A stretch of 64,000 nucleotides of DNA from CADCWK01 sp964244115 (GTDB lineage: Bacteria > Chloroflexota > Chloroflexia > Thermomicrobiales > UBA6265), in the NCBI GenBank assembly GCA_964244115.1, contig CAXTHM010000003.1, positions 1-64,000 of the forward strand, in the 5' to 3' direction. The notes beneath the pieces are model-generated. The model saw only the letters and a program-made list of their open reading frames with translations. It was not told where the DNA came from and did no database searches. Position numbers and translations under genes: made by a program. Numbering within the stretch: the stretch's first letter is position 1; each line of letters begins with the position of its first letter. This document shows, in pieces, positions 26,615 to 35,750 of the stretch.

Positions 26615-27568
26615 TTATCGAGGCAGCGCCTTCCACGACTCAACGAGGAACACGATGTTGGCCGCAGCTAAGTTCAAGGCATGGGAGGCTAAATATGGAG
26701 GGATGACCGAAGGAGTTGGCGCTGGACCATGGCGATACGGATTAGCAACCGTTGGAAGACCAGACTTCATTGAGCTAATCAGCCCTTTGTAATGGCTCTC
26801 GAGTTCCTTCGGTAGGAGACCGTTTCGAATGGTGATATCGACTAGCGTTGCAGCCGAGTCACTAGGCGCTCGACCCCACTCCTCTGCATCACAGATAGCC
26901 TTCAGGGTGCTTTCAAAGGCATCGCTTGCCCCTCGAATGGCATCCCGCAACTCTCCATGTCGGTAGTGTTTGTGAGCCTTGGCGAATGCATCTCTGGCTA
27001 CCTCGAAACCTTCTTCGTGCAGTAGCTTCAGGGCAGGCTCAATTACTTCGATATGTAAATATTCCGAATCTATCCGGACGATAAGGTAGTCGACCATTCT
27101 GTATCCAAGGTCATGTTGGCCAAATCGATAGTTGAGCTCTTCCACTGCCTCGGCCGGAGTGAGACGAATCCGGTAACCCGAGGCGAGAGAGACGGAGTGT
27201 TCATCGAGGAAGGACACCATCTGGAATGCGTACTCAATTGCGTCGAGGACTTGATCAACGGATCGACTGGCATTTAGCAGGTACTCGGCGTAGCCATTTC
27301 TATGGGAGTGCACGGTGCCCGACAATTGAAACACTCCAAGATGACGTGACATCGCCTCCTCAATTATGAGCCAAATATCCTCAGGGGTATCCCCATACCC
27401 CGTCATGGAAATAACTCCGTTCCCACGAGCCTCGCGGACACCAAATACGCCGTCAAGAGTATGGATGACTTGAACGCGAAAGGGCTCAGGTAAGACGTCG
27501 TACCCGTAGAGGACAGGTGATTCCTCGCGTACTTGCCTGCGGCGTCGTAGCGAAAATGGTTCAAACAT
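26615..27568 (-). CDS. abortive-infection-like protein (AbiJ/STM4504-like)
   Basis: A 317-residue protein whose N-terminus (PFSLRRRRQ, then YDVLPEPFRVQVIHTL near residue 25) resembles proteins annotated STM4504/CBY_0614 or AbiJ N-terminal-like. The C-terminal half has AKAHKHYRHGELRDAIRGASDAFESTLKAIC and ends with HALNLAAANIVFLVES, resembling the Abi C-terminal/HEPN-like helical domain. Such proteins are suspected phage-defence or stress effectors; activity is not shown. GGAAG precedes the ATG. The gene and its upstream gap are clearly AT-richer than the flanks, a sign of transfer. Family assignment rests on recalled sequence patterns. Confidence 0.6.
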   Translation of the reverse strand: MFEPFSLRRRRQVREESPVLYGYDVLPEPFRVQVIHTLDGVFGVREARGNGVISMTGYGDTPEDIWLIIEEAMSRHLGVFQLSGTVHSHRNGYAEYLLNASRSVDQVLDAIEYAFQMVSFLDEHSVSLASGYRIRLTPAEAVEELNYRFGQHDLGYRMVDYLIVRIDSEYLHIEVIEPALKLLHEEGFEVARDAFAKAHKHYRHGELRDAIRGASDAFESTLKAICDAEEWGRAPSDSAATLVDITIRNGLLPKELESHYKGLISSMKSGLPTVANPYRHGPAPTPSVIPPYLASHALNLAAANIVFLVESWKALPR

Positions 27569-27941
27569 TGGCTTCCAATCGAACCCCCTTGATCTTCCAA
27601 TCCACGGTCTCTATTGTACTGTACGAACACCTCAAACCATAGATGCTGTAGAACGAGATACGTTCAACAATATATGATTTTTTCGTAATAATAAGATCGC
27701 GTCCAATAATTTTCTAGAAGGTATGTGACTACACAGATCTGAACCCGCTACACAAGCCTTCCCCTACTGAGCGACTATCACTGCAGCGTGACAATCTATT
27801 AGTCGGCGACAATAAGGATGCTATTAGAACCGTCTCCCCCTCCCCAGGCGCTCCGAGGGCGAACCGCGACGAACGAAGAGGGGGCAACGGTTGGACTGCC
27901 TGCCGATTGACTAAATCGACGATCCCAACTCGATCAAACGA
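27569..27941. other. AT-rich intergenic region
   Basis: This 373-bp gap contains the most AT-rich stretch of the window (about 27640-27740, with runs such as ATATATGATTTTTTCG). A C-rich CTCCCCCTCCCCAGG and GAGGGGGCAA pair near 27834-27890 resembles the loose third repeat type. No gene is supported. It likely holds the promoter of the Abi-like gene. Confidence 0.55.
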
Positions 27942-29033
27942 TTACATGATCGGCGGGACGGACTCGTCAGTCTTCGGCTCCGGCTTGGCGGTCGGGCGAG
28001 CCACGGTCGGGACGGTCAGGATCTCGTCGATCTCCTGCCGAGCCCGCCGGATCGCCTCGCGGAGCCGCTCGATCCGCTCGGGATCGCCGAGGGAACCCCG
28101 GGAGGCGGCCTGCATGACGGTCTGGCCGAGGTCCCAGAGCTCGCCGACGATCGGGCGGATGTCGCCGATCGCGTCGAAGACCGGGCGGGCGCCGATCCGG
28201 TCGCGGATCGCCTGGAGCGCATCGCCGCGCTTCTCGAGTTCGGCCCGTCCCTCATCGGTCGTCCGGAAGATCTTCTTGCCATCCAGGGGCTCCGAGACGA
28301 CGAAGCCCTGGTCCTCGAGCAGTTGCAGCGTGGGGTAGACCGAACCGGGGCTCGGGCTGTAGAGCCCGCTGAACTGCTCCTCCAGCGCCCGGATGATGTC
28401 GTAGCCGTGGCGGGGCTGGTCGTTGATCAGGTCGAGGATGACGTAGCGGAGCTCGCCGCGCTCGAAGAAGCGCTCGCCCCGTGGGCGTCCCGGCCCGTCC
28501 TCGCCGGACCACGGGCCGCCGCGACCGGCCGGTCCGCCGGGACCGCCGAAGCCGCGCCGGCCGCCATGCGGACCCCGGGGGCCGCCCCAGCCACGCTCGC
28601 CGCCGCGGTCGCCAGGGCCGAAGCCGCGGGCCATTGCCTGGGCCAGCGCCTCGCGCTGGTGACGGTGCATGGGGCCGAAGCCCATGAAGCGGCGGGACGT
28701 CCCGTCGCCCTGGGGCTGGTCCGCATCAGGATCGCCGTCGCGCTGGTGGCTGTCCCAGCCCGGTCCGCCGTGGCGGCCGAAGCCGAAGCCGCGGTGGCGT
28801 CCGGGACCGCCGGGACCGTGTCGGTGCCCGTGGTGGTGGCCGTGATGCCGGTGGTCGCCGTGGCGCTCGCCGCGCTGCCGCTCAGTGAGGGATGGTTGCC
28901 CGCCCTCGCGGGTGTCTGTGGTCCATGTGGTCGTATCCATGGGTGTCCTCTCGGGACTGGGGGCGCCGTGTGCGCCGGCTGGCTGGTCGATAGGCGGCTG
29001 GCTGCCGTCGATGTTCGTCTGATTGGCGGTCAT
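27942..29033 (-). CDS. PadR-family regulator with His/Gly-rich N-terminus
   Basis: A 363-residue protein. The C-terminal half is a PadR winged helix, roughly residues 190-270, with ELRYVILDLINDQPRHGYDI, SPGSVYPTLQLLEDQGFV and KKIFRTTDEGR, followed by a helical dimerisation region. The N-terminal 170 residues are an unusual His/Gly/Arg-rich tract including HRHHGHHHGHRHG and many GGPGG repeats. ATG 29033 has AAGGA 7 bases upstream; upstream in-frame codons to 29207 are AT-rich and run over candidate operators. The His tract suggests metal binding, an inference. The gene is divergent from ctaB. Confidence 0.85.
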   Translation of the reverse strand: MTANQTNIDGSQPPIDQPAGAHGAPSPERTPMDTTTWTTDTREGGQPSLTERQRGERHGDHRHHGHHHGHRHGPGGPGRHRGFGFGRHGGPGWDSHQRDGDPDADQPQGDGTSRRFMGFGPMHRHQREALAQAMARGFGPGDRGGERGWGGPRGPHGGRRGFGGPGGPAGRGGPWSGEDGPGRPRGERFFERGELRYVILDLINDQPRHGYDIIRALEEQFSGLYSPSPGSVYPTLQLLEDQGFVVSEPLDGKKIFRTTDEGRAELEKRGDALQAIRDRIGARPVFDAIGDIRPIVGELWDLGQTVMQAASRGSLGDPERIERLREAIRRARQEIDEILTVPTVARPTAKPEPKTDESVPPIM

Positions 29034-29423
29034 GAGGGATCCTTCCGCGTCTTGATTGTCGATGAATAACGATATATCGCGATACAACGACATGGTAGAG
29101 CTGGCACGGTTTATTGTCAACACCCTTTGTCGGAGAGGGAGTAACGGGCCCACTGGCGACGCGTCTGTCCGCGATGATCCGGGCGCCGGTCTCGTGACGC
29201 CGTGCACCGGGCGCGGCGTCCGGGGCCGGGTCAGAAACGCCAGCGCACGGTAGAATCACAGTGTTCGAGCGCGGCACCGCCACCTGGCCCAGGTCGAGTC
29301 ACCGGCGGTCGGTCCGACCTCTTCACCACGCGACACGCGATCTCCCCAACGCTGGGCGTCGATACGTGCCAACGTTTCTGGCCCCGCTGCGCCGCAGACC
29401 GGGCCGTCCGGCAGAGAGGTTCC
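29034..29423. other. divergent control region between padR and ctaB
   Basis: A 390-bp gap with AT-rich sequence next to padR that contains overlapping perfect palindromes (listed separately), then GC-rich sequence leading to ctaB. No gene is supported. Confidence 0.5.
29070..29084. promoter_or_regulatory. candidate PadR operator
   Basis: Two overlapping perfect 10-bp palindromes, CGATATATCG (29070-29079) and TATCGCGATA (29075-29084), lie 37-51 bp upstream of the padR start codon in an AT-rich island. PadR proteins commonly bind inverted repeats at their own promoters, so autoregulation is likely. The binding itself is inferred. Confidence 0.55.
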
Positions 29424-30377
29424 ATGGCACGGCTGGCAGACACCGACATCACCCACGGTTCGCCCACGACGGCACCCTCCGCCGAAATTGCCGGCTCGCC
29501 CGGCTGGCTGGCCGATGCCCGGGTCACCATCTCCGGGTACATCGCCCTCACCAAGCCCGGCATCCAGAGCCTGCTGCTCGCCACGACGCTGGGCGCCATG
29601 CTGATCGCCGAGCGGGGCCTGCCGGGGATCTGGCTAATCGTCTGGACGCTGATCGGTGGCTCGCTCTCGGTCTCCGGGGCCGGCGCCCTGAACTGCTACA
29701 TCGACCGCGACATCGACGCGATCATGCCGCGCACCCAGCACCGCGGGACGGCCTCCGGCGAGATCGCGCCCCGGTCGGCGCTGCTCTTCGGGCTGGCGCT
29801 GACCGCCGCGTCGTTTGTGCTGCTGGCGACCCTGGTCAACCTGCCGGCCGCGCTGTTCGCGCTGGCCGGTAACGCGTACTACGTGCTGATCTACACCGCC
29901 TGGCTCAAGCGCCGCACCCCGCAGAACATCGTCATCGGCGGCGCGGCCGGGGCGTTCCCGCCGGTCGTCGGCTGGGCGGCGGTGACCGGTGAGACCTCGT
30001 GGATCGCCTGGGCGCTGTTCGCGGTCGTCTTCTTCTGGACCCCGCCGCACTTCTGGTCGCTGGCCCTGCTCAAGGTCGGGGAGTACGGCCGGGCGCAGGT
30101 GCCGATGCTACCGGTCGTCGCCGGGGAAGCGACGACGCGCCTCCAGATCCTGATCTACACCGTCCTGTTGACCCTGGTCGAGATCAGCATGGTCTGGCTG
30201 GGTTTCGGCTGGATCTACCTGGCCGGGGTCGTCCTGATCAACGTCATCTTCCTCGGCCAGGCCATCGCCCTGTTCGTCGACCCGAGCAAGCGCCGCGCCC
30301 GCCAGATGTTCTTCAGCTCGCTCTGGTACCTGTTCGTCTACTTCGCCTTCGCCGCCGCCGACCGCCTGATCCTGTAG
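29424..30377 (+). CDS. ctaB: protoheme IX farnesyltransferase
   Basis: A 317-residue UbiA-family prenyltransferase that makes heme O for cytochrome oxidase. About nine hydrophobic helices are present. The first Asp-rich motif is [18 protein letters not shown] near residue 95, the second conserved loop is [24 protein letters not shown] near 165-190, and the [14 protein letters not shown] segment near 205 is diagnostic for CtaB/CyoE. ATG 29424 follows GAGAGG; an N-terminal extension of about 30 residues precedes the first helix. No oxidase subunit gene is adjacent. Confidence 0.95.
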   Translation: [317 protein letters not shown]

Positions 30378-30409
30378 CGGTTCGTTCCGCCACAGGCCAC
30401 GACCATCGA

Positions 30410-30439
30410 GACGCGCCGGACCCTCCCGTCCGGCGCGTC
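30410..30439 (+). terminator. hairpin after ctaB
   Basis: GACGCGCCGGAC (30410-30421) and GTCCGGCGCGTC (30428-30439) form a perfect 12-bp stem with a 6-base loop, 33 bp after the ctaB stop. There is no T tract. A C-rich segment follows. Confidence 0.6.
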
Positions 30440-30500
30440 CGGCTTCCCCCGGACCGGCACGGACACTGCGTTGTCGGCGCCAGATCAGACCGTTCGCCCG

Positions 30501-30529
30501 GACCCGGATCGCCGATCCCGATCCGGGTC
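30501..30529. promoter_or_regulatory. second hairpin just upstream of the nitroreductase gene
   Basis: GACCCGGATCG (30501-30511) and CGATCCGGGTC (30519-30529) form a perfect 11-bp stem with a 7-base loop, ending 13 bp before the nitroreductase ribosome binding site. It could be a terminator of the ctaB unit or a 5'-leader structure. Confidence 0.45.
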
Positions 30530-30553
30530 GTCACCGCCAGCCGAGGAGGCTCC

Positions 30554-31198
30554 ATGTCCGACCTGTCCGACCCACGCCTGCCGACCGCGCCCGACCCCGA
30601 CGCGGCCGCGACGCCGTCCGATGGGCTCGACCCGGAGATGCCGGCCCTCCCCGCCGAGATCCCCGCGGTGGCGATCACGTCCTTCTTGAAGAACCTGCGG
30701 AACATCCGCCATTACCAGGACACGCCGGTCCCCGACGACGTCCTGCATGAGATCCTCGAGGTCGCCCGCTGGAGCGGCAGCGCCAAGAACGCCCAGCCGT
30801 GGAGCTTCGTGGTCGTCCGCGACCAGCCGACGCTGGACGCGCTGGCGGCCCTGCAGGCCTTCGTCAGACATGTCAATCGCGCCCCGATCGGGATCATGCT
30901 GGTGATGGACGGGCACCATGACCAGACGCCGCAGGAGACATTCGACGAGGGCCGGTTGGCCGAGCGGATCATGCTCGCCGCCGCCGCCTACGGCCTCGTC
31001 TCCTCGATCGCCTGGTTCGGCTCCGACGGCGGTCCAGTCTCGGACGCCGCGAAGGATCTCCTCGGGATCCCGCGAGACCGGCTCGTCCGGACGATGGTCT
31101 CGATCGGCTACCCCGACCTGGACGCGCACGTCGCCAACCCCAACGGGCTCAGTGGCCGCAGACCATTGTCGGAAACCGTCCACGACGGCCGCTGGTAG
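30554..31198 (+). CDS. nitroreductase-family flavoprotein
   Basis: A 214-residue FMN-dependent nitroreductase-fold protein. After a Pro/Asp-rich N-terminal tail of about 40 residues comes FLKNLRNIRHYQDTPVPDD, with the RxxRxY phosphate-binding pattern, then EVARWSGSAKNAQPWSFVVV, which supplies the FMN-contacting Ser and Asn. The C-terminal part has AAAAYGLVSSIAWF and a terminal RRPLSETVH. ATG 30554 has GAGGAGG 4 bases upstream. Substrate cannot be predicted. It precedes a photolyase gene by 47 bp, possibly one transcript. Confidence 0.88.
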   Translation: MSDLSDPRLPTAPDPDAAATPSDGLDPEMPALPAEIPAVAITSFLKNLRNIRHYQDTPVPDDVLHEILEVARWSGSAKNAQPWSFVVVRDQPTLDALAALQAFVRHVNRAPIGIMLVMDGHHDQTPQETFDEGRLAERIMLAAAAYGLVSSIAWFGSDGGPVSDAAKDLLGIPRDRLVRTMVSIGYPDLDAHVANPNGLSGRRPLSETVHDGRW

Positions 31199-31245
31199 TC
31201 CCCGAGTCGCCCTGTCCGGCAGTCGAGCGTCACACGGGAGAGCCG

Positions 31246-32682
31246 ATGGCCCAGCTCCGCGACCTGATCACCCACGATGACCCACGGGTCGCGACCCTGC
31301 GCGACGGCGAGACGGCGGTCGACGCCCAATGCGTCCTGCTTTGGGTTCAGCGGACGCAGCGGGCGACGGCGAACCACGCCGCCAACCTCGCGGTGGAACT
31401 GGCCGACGCGCTCGGTCTGCCGGTCATCGCCGGGTTCGCCCTGGCGCCGGGCTACCCGGAGGCGACGCTACGGGCGTACCAGTTCATGGCCGAGGGGCTG
31501 GCCGAACTCCCGGACGCCTTCGCGAAGCGGCACATCGGCTGGGAGCTGGTCATCGGGCAGCCGCCGGACGCGATCCCGGCGCTGGCGAAGCGGCTCCACG
31601 CCGCCCTGATCGTGACCGACCTCGACCCCCTGCGAGTCGGCCGGGGCTGGCGGGAGTCCATCGTGAAGACGATCGACATCCCACTGGTCCAGGTCGACAG
31701 CGACACGGTCGTGCCGTCGTCGCTGTTCCCGCAGGCCGAGTATGCCCCCCGGACGATCCGGCCCAAGCTGCTCAAGCGGGTCGACGAGTTCCTCCGGCCG
31801 ATCCCGGACCCGCGGCCGAAGCAGCGGTCGGATCACCGCGTCGGGCCGGACCCGCTGCGGGAGATCGCGCGGCCGTCTTTCGACCTGAACCGCGACGTCG
31901 GGCCATCGAACATCCTGACCGGCGGCAGCCGTGAGGCGCACCGCCGGCTGCGGCGGTTCCTCGACAAGGGACTGCCGGAGTACGACACCGTCCGCGACCG
32001 GTCGGACCTGGACGAGACCTCGCACCTCTCCGGGTATCTGCACTACGGACAGATCGGGCCGACCGAGATCCTGCTGGCGGCGCGGGAGCGGATCTCCGGC
32101 GAGCACTACGAATCGTTCCTGGGCGAGCTCATGGTCCAGCGGGAACTCGGCATCAACTACGCGCTCCACGTCCCGGACTACGACCGGTACCGCGGGCTAC
32201 CGGAGTGGGGGCGGGAGGCGCTCGAGCGCCACGCCGCCGACGAGCGTCCCGTCACCTACACCGTGAAGCAACTGGCGGCGAGCGAGACCCACGACCCGCT
32301 CTGGAACGCCGCCCAGCGGCAGATGGTCGTGGAGGGCTATCTCAACAACCGGCTGCGGCTGTACTGGGGCAAGCAGATCGTGCTCTGGACGCCGTCACCG
32401 CAGGCGGCATGGGACGCGATCGTGGCGTTGAACAACACCTATTTCGTCTGCGGCCGGGATGCGAGCAGCTACGCCAATATCGCCTGGGTGGTCGGTGGCC
32501 GGCACGACCGCCCGTTCCCCGGCGAACGCCCGATCACCGGCAACATCCGCCCGATGACGATCGCCGCGATCAAGCGGTCGTTCCGGCCGCAGGACTACAT
32601 CGATCGGATCGAGCGGCTCTACGGCGTCCCGGAGGCAAGGCCGATCCCCGTCGCCGGGGGCCAGCGCCGCCTCGACGTCTAA
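31246..32682 (+). CDS. phr: class II CPD photolyase
   Basis: A 478-residue deoxyribodipyrimidine photolyase that reverses cyclobutane pyrimidine dimers using FADH- and light. CVLLWVQRTQRATANHAAN near residue 28 is the class II N-terminal signature. The alpha/beta antenna-type domain covers about 25-190, and the FAD-binding helical domain about 230-470. FAD-site elements include HLSGYLHYGQIGP, ELMVQRELGINYA, YWGKQIVLWTPSPQAAWD and GRDASSYANIAWVVGGRHDRPF. The last differs slightly from the usual DGRDPNGY, with Cys-Gly in place of Asp-Gly. Separate from the split photolyase genes at 37.9-39.4 kb. Confidence 0.93.
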   Translation: MAQLRDLITHDDPRVATLRDGETAVDAQCVLLWVQRTQRATANHAANLAVELADALGLPVIAGFALAPGYPEATLRAYQFMAEGLAELPDAFAKRHIGWELVIGQPPDAIPALAKRLHAALIVTDLDPLRVGRGWRESIVKTIDIPLVQVDSDTVVPSSLFPQAEYAPRTIRPKLLKRVDEFLRPIPDPRPKQRSDHRVGPDPLREIARPSFDLNRDVGPSNILTGGSREAHRRLRRFLDKGLPEYDTVRDRSDLDETSHLSGYLHYGQIGPTEILLAARERISGEHYESFLGELMVQRELGINYALHVPDYDRYRGLPEWGREALERHAADERPVTYTVKQLAASETHDPLWNAAQRQMVVEGYLNNRLRLYWGKQIVLWTPSPQAAWDAIVALNNTYFVCGRDASSYANIAWVVGGRHDRPFPGERPITGNIRPMTIAAIKRSFRPQDYIDRIERLYGVPEARPIPVAGGQRRLDV

Positions 32683-32753
32683 TCCGATCATCGGATTGGC
32701 ACGGGTCATCCCATGTGCGCGATCCCTGGTCCGTACGCCGCAGCGGCCATCCT

Positions 32754-32956
32754 GTAGGGGCGAAGCTTGCGAGTCCGGCCGCCGCAGCGGCCTTCGCCGT
32801 AAGGCGAGATCTGGCCGGTCGCCAATGTCAAGAATGACGGGCGACGTATTGGCGACGGTGAGCGTTATCTCTCAATCGATCGAACCCGGGGCGACTGTTA
32901 TCGCCCTACAGGGCGATGGCGCCTGCGGGCGCCGGACTCGCAAGCTTCGCCCCTAC
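32754..32956. repeat. MITE-like element with perfect 26-bp terminal inverted repeats
   Basis: The terminal repeats at 32754-32779 and 32931-32956 are perfect inverted copies, starting GTAGGGGCGAAGCTTGCGAG. Inside are further palindromes: GGCCGCCGCAGCGGCC, TTCGCCGTAAGGCGAG, ATCGCCCTACAGGGCGAT and GGCGCCTGCGGGCGCC. The element is 203 bp with no coding capacity. Related copies or halves are at 1-70, 17125-17375, 43189-43262 and 48393-48432. No clear target-site duplication is visible. Confidence 0.85.
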
Positions 32957-33045
32957 GACGGGGCCGCGGTGGCGGCCTGTCGTCCCCGAAAACGTGATTG
33001 CGGACGCCGGTCAGGGCCAGCGAAGCTCGAGTCCATGTCCCGACG

Positions 33046-33987
33046 TCAAGGGAACACGACGCCCGACAACTGCTCCGACACGTCCCACAACCGCCTGGCG
33101 ACCGCCGCATCCCGGGCCGTGCGGGGAACCTTCGCGGGCTTCGGGCCGCCGGTCAGCTCGAACAGCCCGTCGGGGCCGTAGTAGCCGCCGCCGATCACGG
33201 TCGGGCTGGTCGCGGCGAACAGGGCCGGTTCGGCGCCGCGCTCCGGCCGCTGCGAGCCGATCGGCAGGCGCATCATCTGGCTGGTGACGGCCTGCGTGAT
33301 CGTCTTCAGCGGCGACCGCTCGCCGTGGCCGGGGCCGCTCGTGCCGAGATTGGTCCGGGTGACGCCGGGGTGGGCCGAGACGGCCAGCACGCCCCAGCCA
33401 CCATCGCGGCCGCGGCGGTCCAACTTACGGGCGAAGAGCAGGTCGGCCAGCTTCGACTGCCCGTAGGCCCGCCAGGCGCTGTACGACCGCTCGCCCTGGA
33501 GGTTGGCGAAGTCGATCGGCCCCATCCAGGCGGCGAGGCTGCTCATCGTCACGACTCGGGCCGAGCCCGATTCCCGCAGCAGCGGCAGCAGCCGGGAGGT
33601 CAGCGCGAAGGCCCCGAGGTAGTTCGTCGCGAACTGGAGTTCGAAGCCGTCGGGCGTCAGGTGCCGATGGGGGACGGCCATGATGCCGGCGTTGTTGATG
33701 AGCAGGTCGACCGGCCGGCTGGCCGCGATCATCTCACCCGCGAACCGGGCCACCGATGCCAGGCTGGCGACGTCGAGCTCCGCGACGGTCAGCGACGCAC
33801 CGGGATGGTCGGCGGCGATCGCGCGTCGGGCCTCCTCGCCCTTCGCGATGTCCCGGACGGCGAGGACGACCTCGGCACCGGCGCCGGCCAGTCGCCGGGC
33901 GATCTCGAGACCGAGTCCGCTGTTGGCCCCGGTCACGATCGCGTGCCGGCCGTGCTGATCGGGAACGTCGAAGGTGGTGGCTGACAT
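33046..33987 (-). CDS. SDR-family oxidoreductase
   Basis: A 313-residue extended-type short-chain dehydrogenase of the retinol-dehydrogenase/WWOX-like group. The cofactor motif TGANSGLG is near residue 20. VRDIAKGEEARR follows, a pattern favouring NADP. LINNAGIM and a Ser in VVTMSSLAAW come next, then YGQSKLADLLFARKL gives the catalytic Tyr-Lys, and SAHPGVTRTNLG is typical for this subgroup. It is longer than FabG-type enzymes owing to a C-terminal extension. Divergent from glnA. Confidence 0.9.
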   Translation of the reverse strand: MSATTFDVPDQHGRHAIVTGANSGLGLEIARRLAGAGAEVVLAVRDIAKGEEARRAIAADHPGASLTVAELDVASLASVARFAGEMIAASRPVDLLINNAGIMAVPHRHLTPDGFELQFATNYLGAFALTSRLLPLLRESGSARVVTMSSLAAWMGPIDFANLQGERSYSAWRAYGQSKLADLLFARKLDRRGRDGGWGVLAVSAHPGVTRTNLGTSGPGHGERSPLKTITQAVTSQMMRLPIGSQRPERGAEPALFAATSPTVIGGGYYGPDGLFELTGGPKPAKVPRTARDAAVARRLWDVSEQLSGVVFP

Positions 33988-34397
33988 CGAACGGCTCCTC
34001 TATGGGGGATCGCGCATCGGTGGGGACGGGTACGCAACCCGACTGCCGGACGACAGGGCATATTCCCCGCCGCCACTCCGCGGGTCGGTCGTCATCCCGG
34101 CGATGGCTCCCATCGTCGACCGGCTCACCAGAGCCGTCACGGACGTCGCGGGCTGCCCGCGAACGGAAGGACCAAATGCGGATGCCATCGAACTGGTGAG
34201 GATGCACAACCAATCGTTAGTCATTTCGCCCAATAATCGCGCATAGGGGTCATGGGCCGGGTTGGGCATCTCAGCTACACTGCCCGCGCCCTACAGTACG
34301 CGCGCGCCGCGTCGGTCAGCCCCGGTCTCCCTCGCCGCTGGCGAGGGACGCTGGTCCGGTCTGTCCGATCGTCTGCCGCAACCCAAGGAGAGAAGAC
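33988..34397. other. intergenic region between divergent SDR and glnA
   Basis: A 410-bp region that should contain both promoters. Short frames within it lack coding features. I see no certain promoter elements or nitrogen-regulator site. Confidence 0.5.
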
Positions 34398-35750
34398 GTG
34401 AGCGCAACGGCACCGGCCCCCTCCGGCGAAGAGATCCTCAAGCAGATCGCCGAGCAGAACGTCGAGTTCATCAACCTCCAGTTCACCGACGTGATGGGCA
34501 TCGTCAAGAGCGTGACCATCCCGGCCACGATCTTCGACCACGTCATCGAAGGTGGGCAGTGGATCGATGGCTCGTCGATCGCCGGCTTCACCCGGATCGC
34601 CGAGTCGGACATGTTCCTGCAGCCGGACCTCTCCACCTACAAGGTCCAGAGCTACGAGAACGACGGCTACATCACCGCCCGCGTGATCTGCGACGTCTTC
34701 CGGCCCAACGGCGACCCGTTCCCCGGCGACCCGCGCGGCGTCCTGCGCAAGCAGCTCGAACGCGCCGAGGCGCTGGGCTACCACTACAACGTCGGCCCTG
34801 AGCTGGAGTTCTTCCTGTTCCAGAAGGACGGCGAGACCATCACCGCCCAGCCGTCCGACGCCGCCGGCTACTTCGACGTCTCGACCGACCTCGGCTCCGT
34901 GATCCGCAAGCACATGGTGCGGGCACTGACCGAGATGGGGATCGACGTCGAGGCCAGCCACCACGAGGTCGCGATCGGCCAGCACGAGATCGACTTCGAG
35001 TACGGTGCCGCCATCCCGACCGCCGACCGCGCCACGACCTTCAAGTACGTCCTGAAGTCCGTCGCGCAGCAGCACGGCCTGCACGCCACCTTCATGCCCA
35101 AGCCGCTCGAAGGCGTCAACGGCTCGGGCATGCACGTCCACCAGAGCTTCGCCTCGATCGAGACCGGCAAGAACGCGTTCGTCGACGCCGACCACCCGTA
35201 CGGCCTCTCGAAGATCGCCCAGCAGTTCATCGCCGGCCAGCTCAAGCACGCCCGCGCCCTGGCGCCGGTGATCGCGCCGCTGGTCAACTCCTACCGCCGG
35301 CTCGTGCCGGGCTTCGAGGCGCCGGTCTACGTCGCCTGGGCCCGGACCAACCGCTCGGCCCTGATCCGCGTCCCGGCCATCCGCCAGGGCAACCTCGCCG
35401 CCACCCGCGTCGAGCTGCGCTGCCCGGACCCGAGCTGCAACCCGTACCTCGCGTTCGCCGCGATGCTGGCGGCCGGGCTCGACGGGATCGAGAACGAGCT
35501 TCCCCTCCAGGAGCCGGTGGAGGAGAACCTCTACCACTTCACGGAGGAGGATCTCAAGCGCCGCAACATCCCGACGCTGCCGTCCACCCTCGGTGAGGCC
35601 GTGGCCGAGCTCGAGACGTCCGAGGTGGTCCGGGGCGCGCTGGGCGAGCACGTCGCCGAGCGGCTGATCGAGGCCCAGAAGGCGGAGTGGAACGCCTTCC
35701 GTCTCCACGTCTCCCAGTGGGAGCGCGACCGCTACCTCTCGATCTACTAG
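34398..35750 (+). CDS. glnA: type I glutamine synthetase
   Basis: A 450-residue GSI enzyme making glutamine from glutamate, ammonia and ATP. The beta-grasp N-domain has QFTDVMGIVKSVTIP and IDGSSIAGF. The catalytic domain has GPELEFFLF, HHEVAIGQHEIDFEYG (metal and glutamate ligands), NGSGMHVHQS, PLVNSYRRLVPGFEAPV and RCPDPSCNPYLAFAAMLAAG. There is no NLYDLP-type adenylylation loop, so it is of the GSI-alpha kind. It starts at GTG 34398 with AAGGAG 7 bases upstream. Confidence 0.97.
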   Translation: MSATAPAPSGEEILKQIAEQNVEFINLQFTDVMGIVKSVTIPATIFDHVIEGGQWIDGSSIAGFTRIAESDMFLQPDLSTYKVQSYENDGYITARVICDVFRPNGDPFPGDPRGVLRKQLERAEALGYHYNVGPELEFFLFQKDGETITAQPSDAAGYFDVSTDLGSVIRKHMVRALTEMGIDVEASHHEVAIGQHEIDFEYGAAIPTADRATTFKYVLKSVAQQHGLHATFMPKPLEGVNGSGMHVHQSFASIETGKNAFVDADHPYGLSKIAQQFIAGQLKHARALAPVIAPLVNSYRRLVPGFEAPVYVAWARTNRSALIRVPAIRQGNLAATRVELRCPDPSCNPYLAFAAMLAAGLDGIENELPLQEPVEENLYHFTEEDLKRRNIPTLPSTLGEAVAELETSEVVRGALGEHVAERLIEAQKAEWNAFRLHVSQWERDRYLSIY

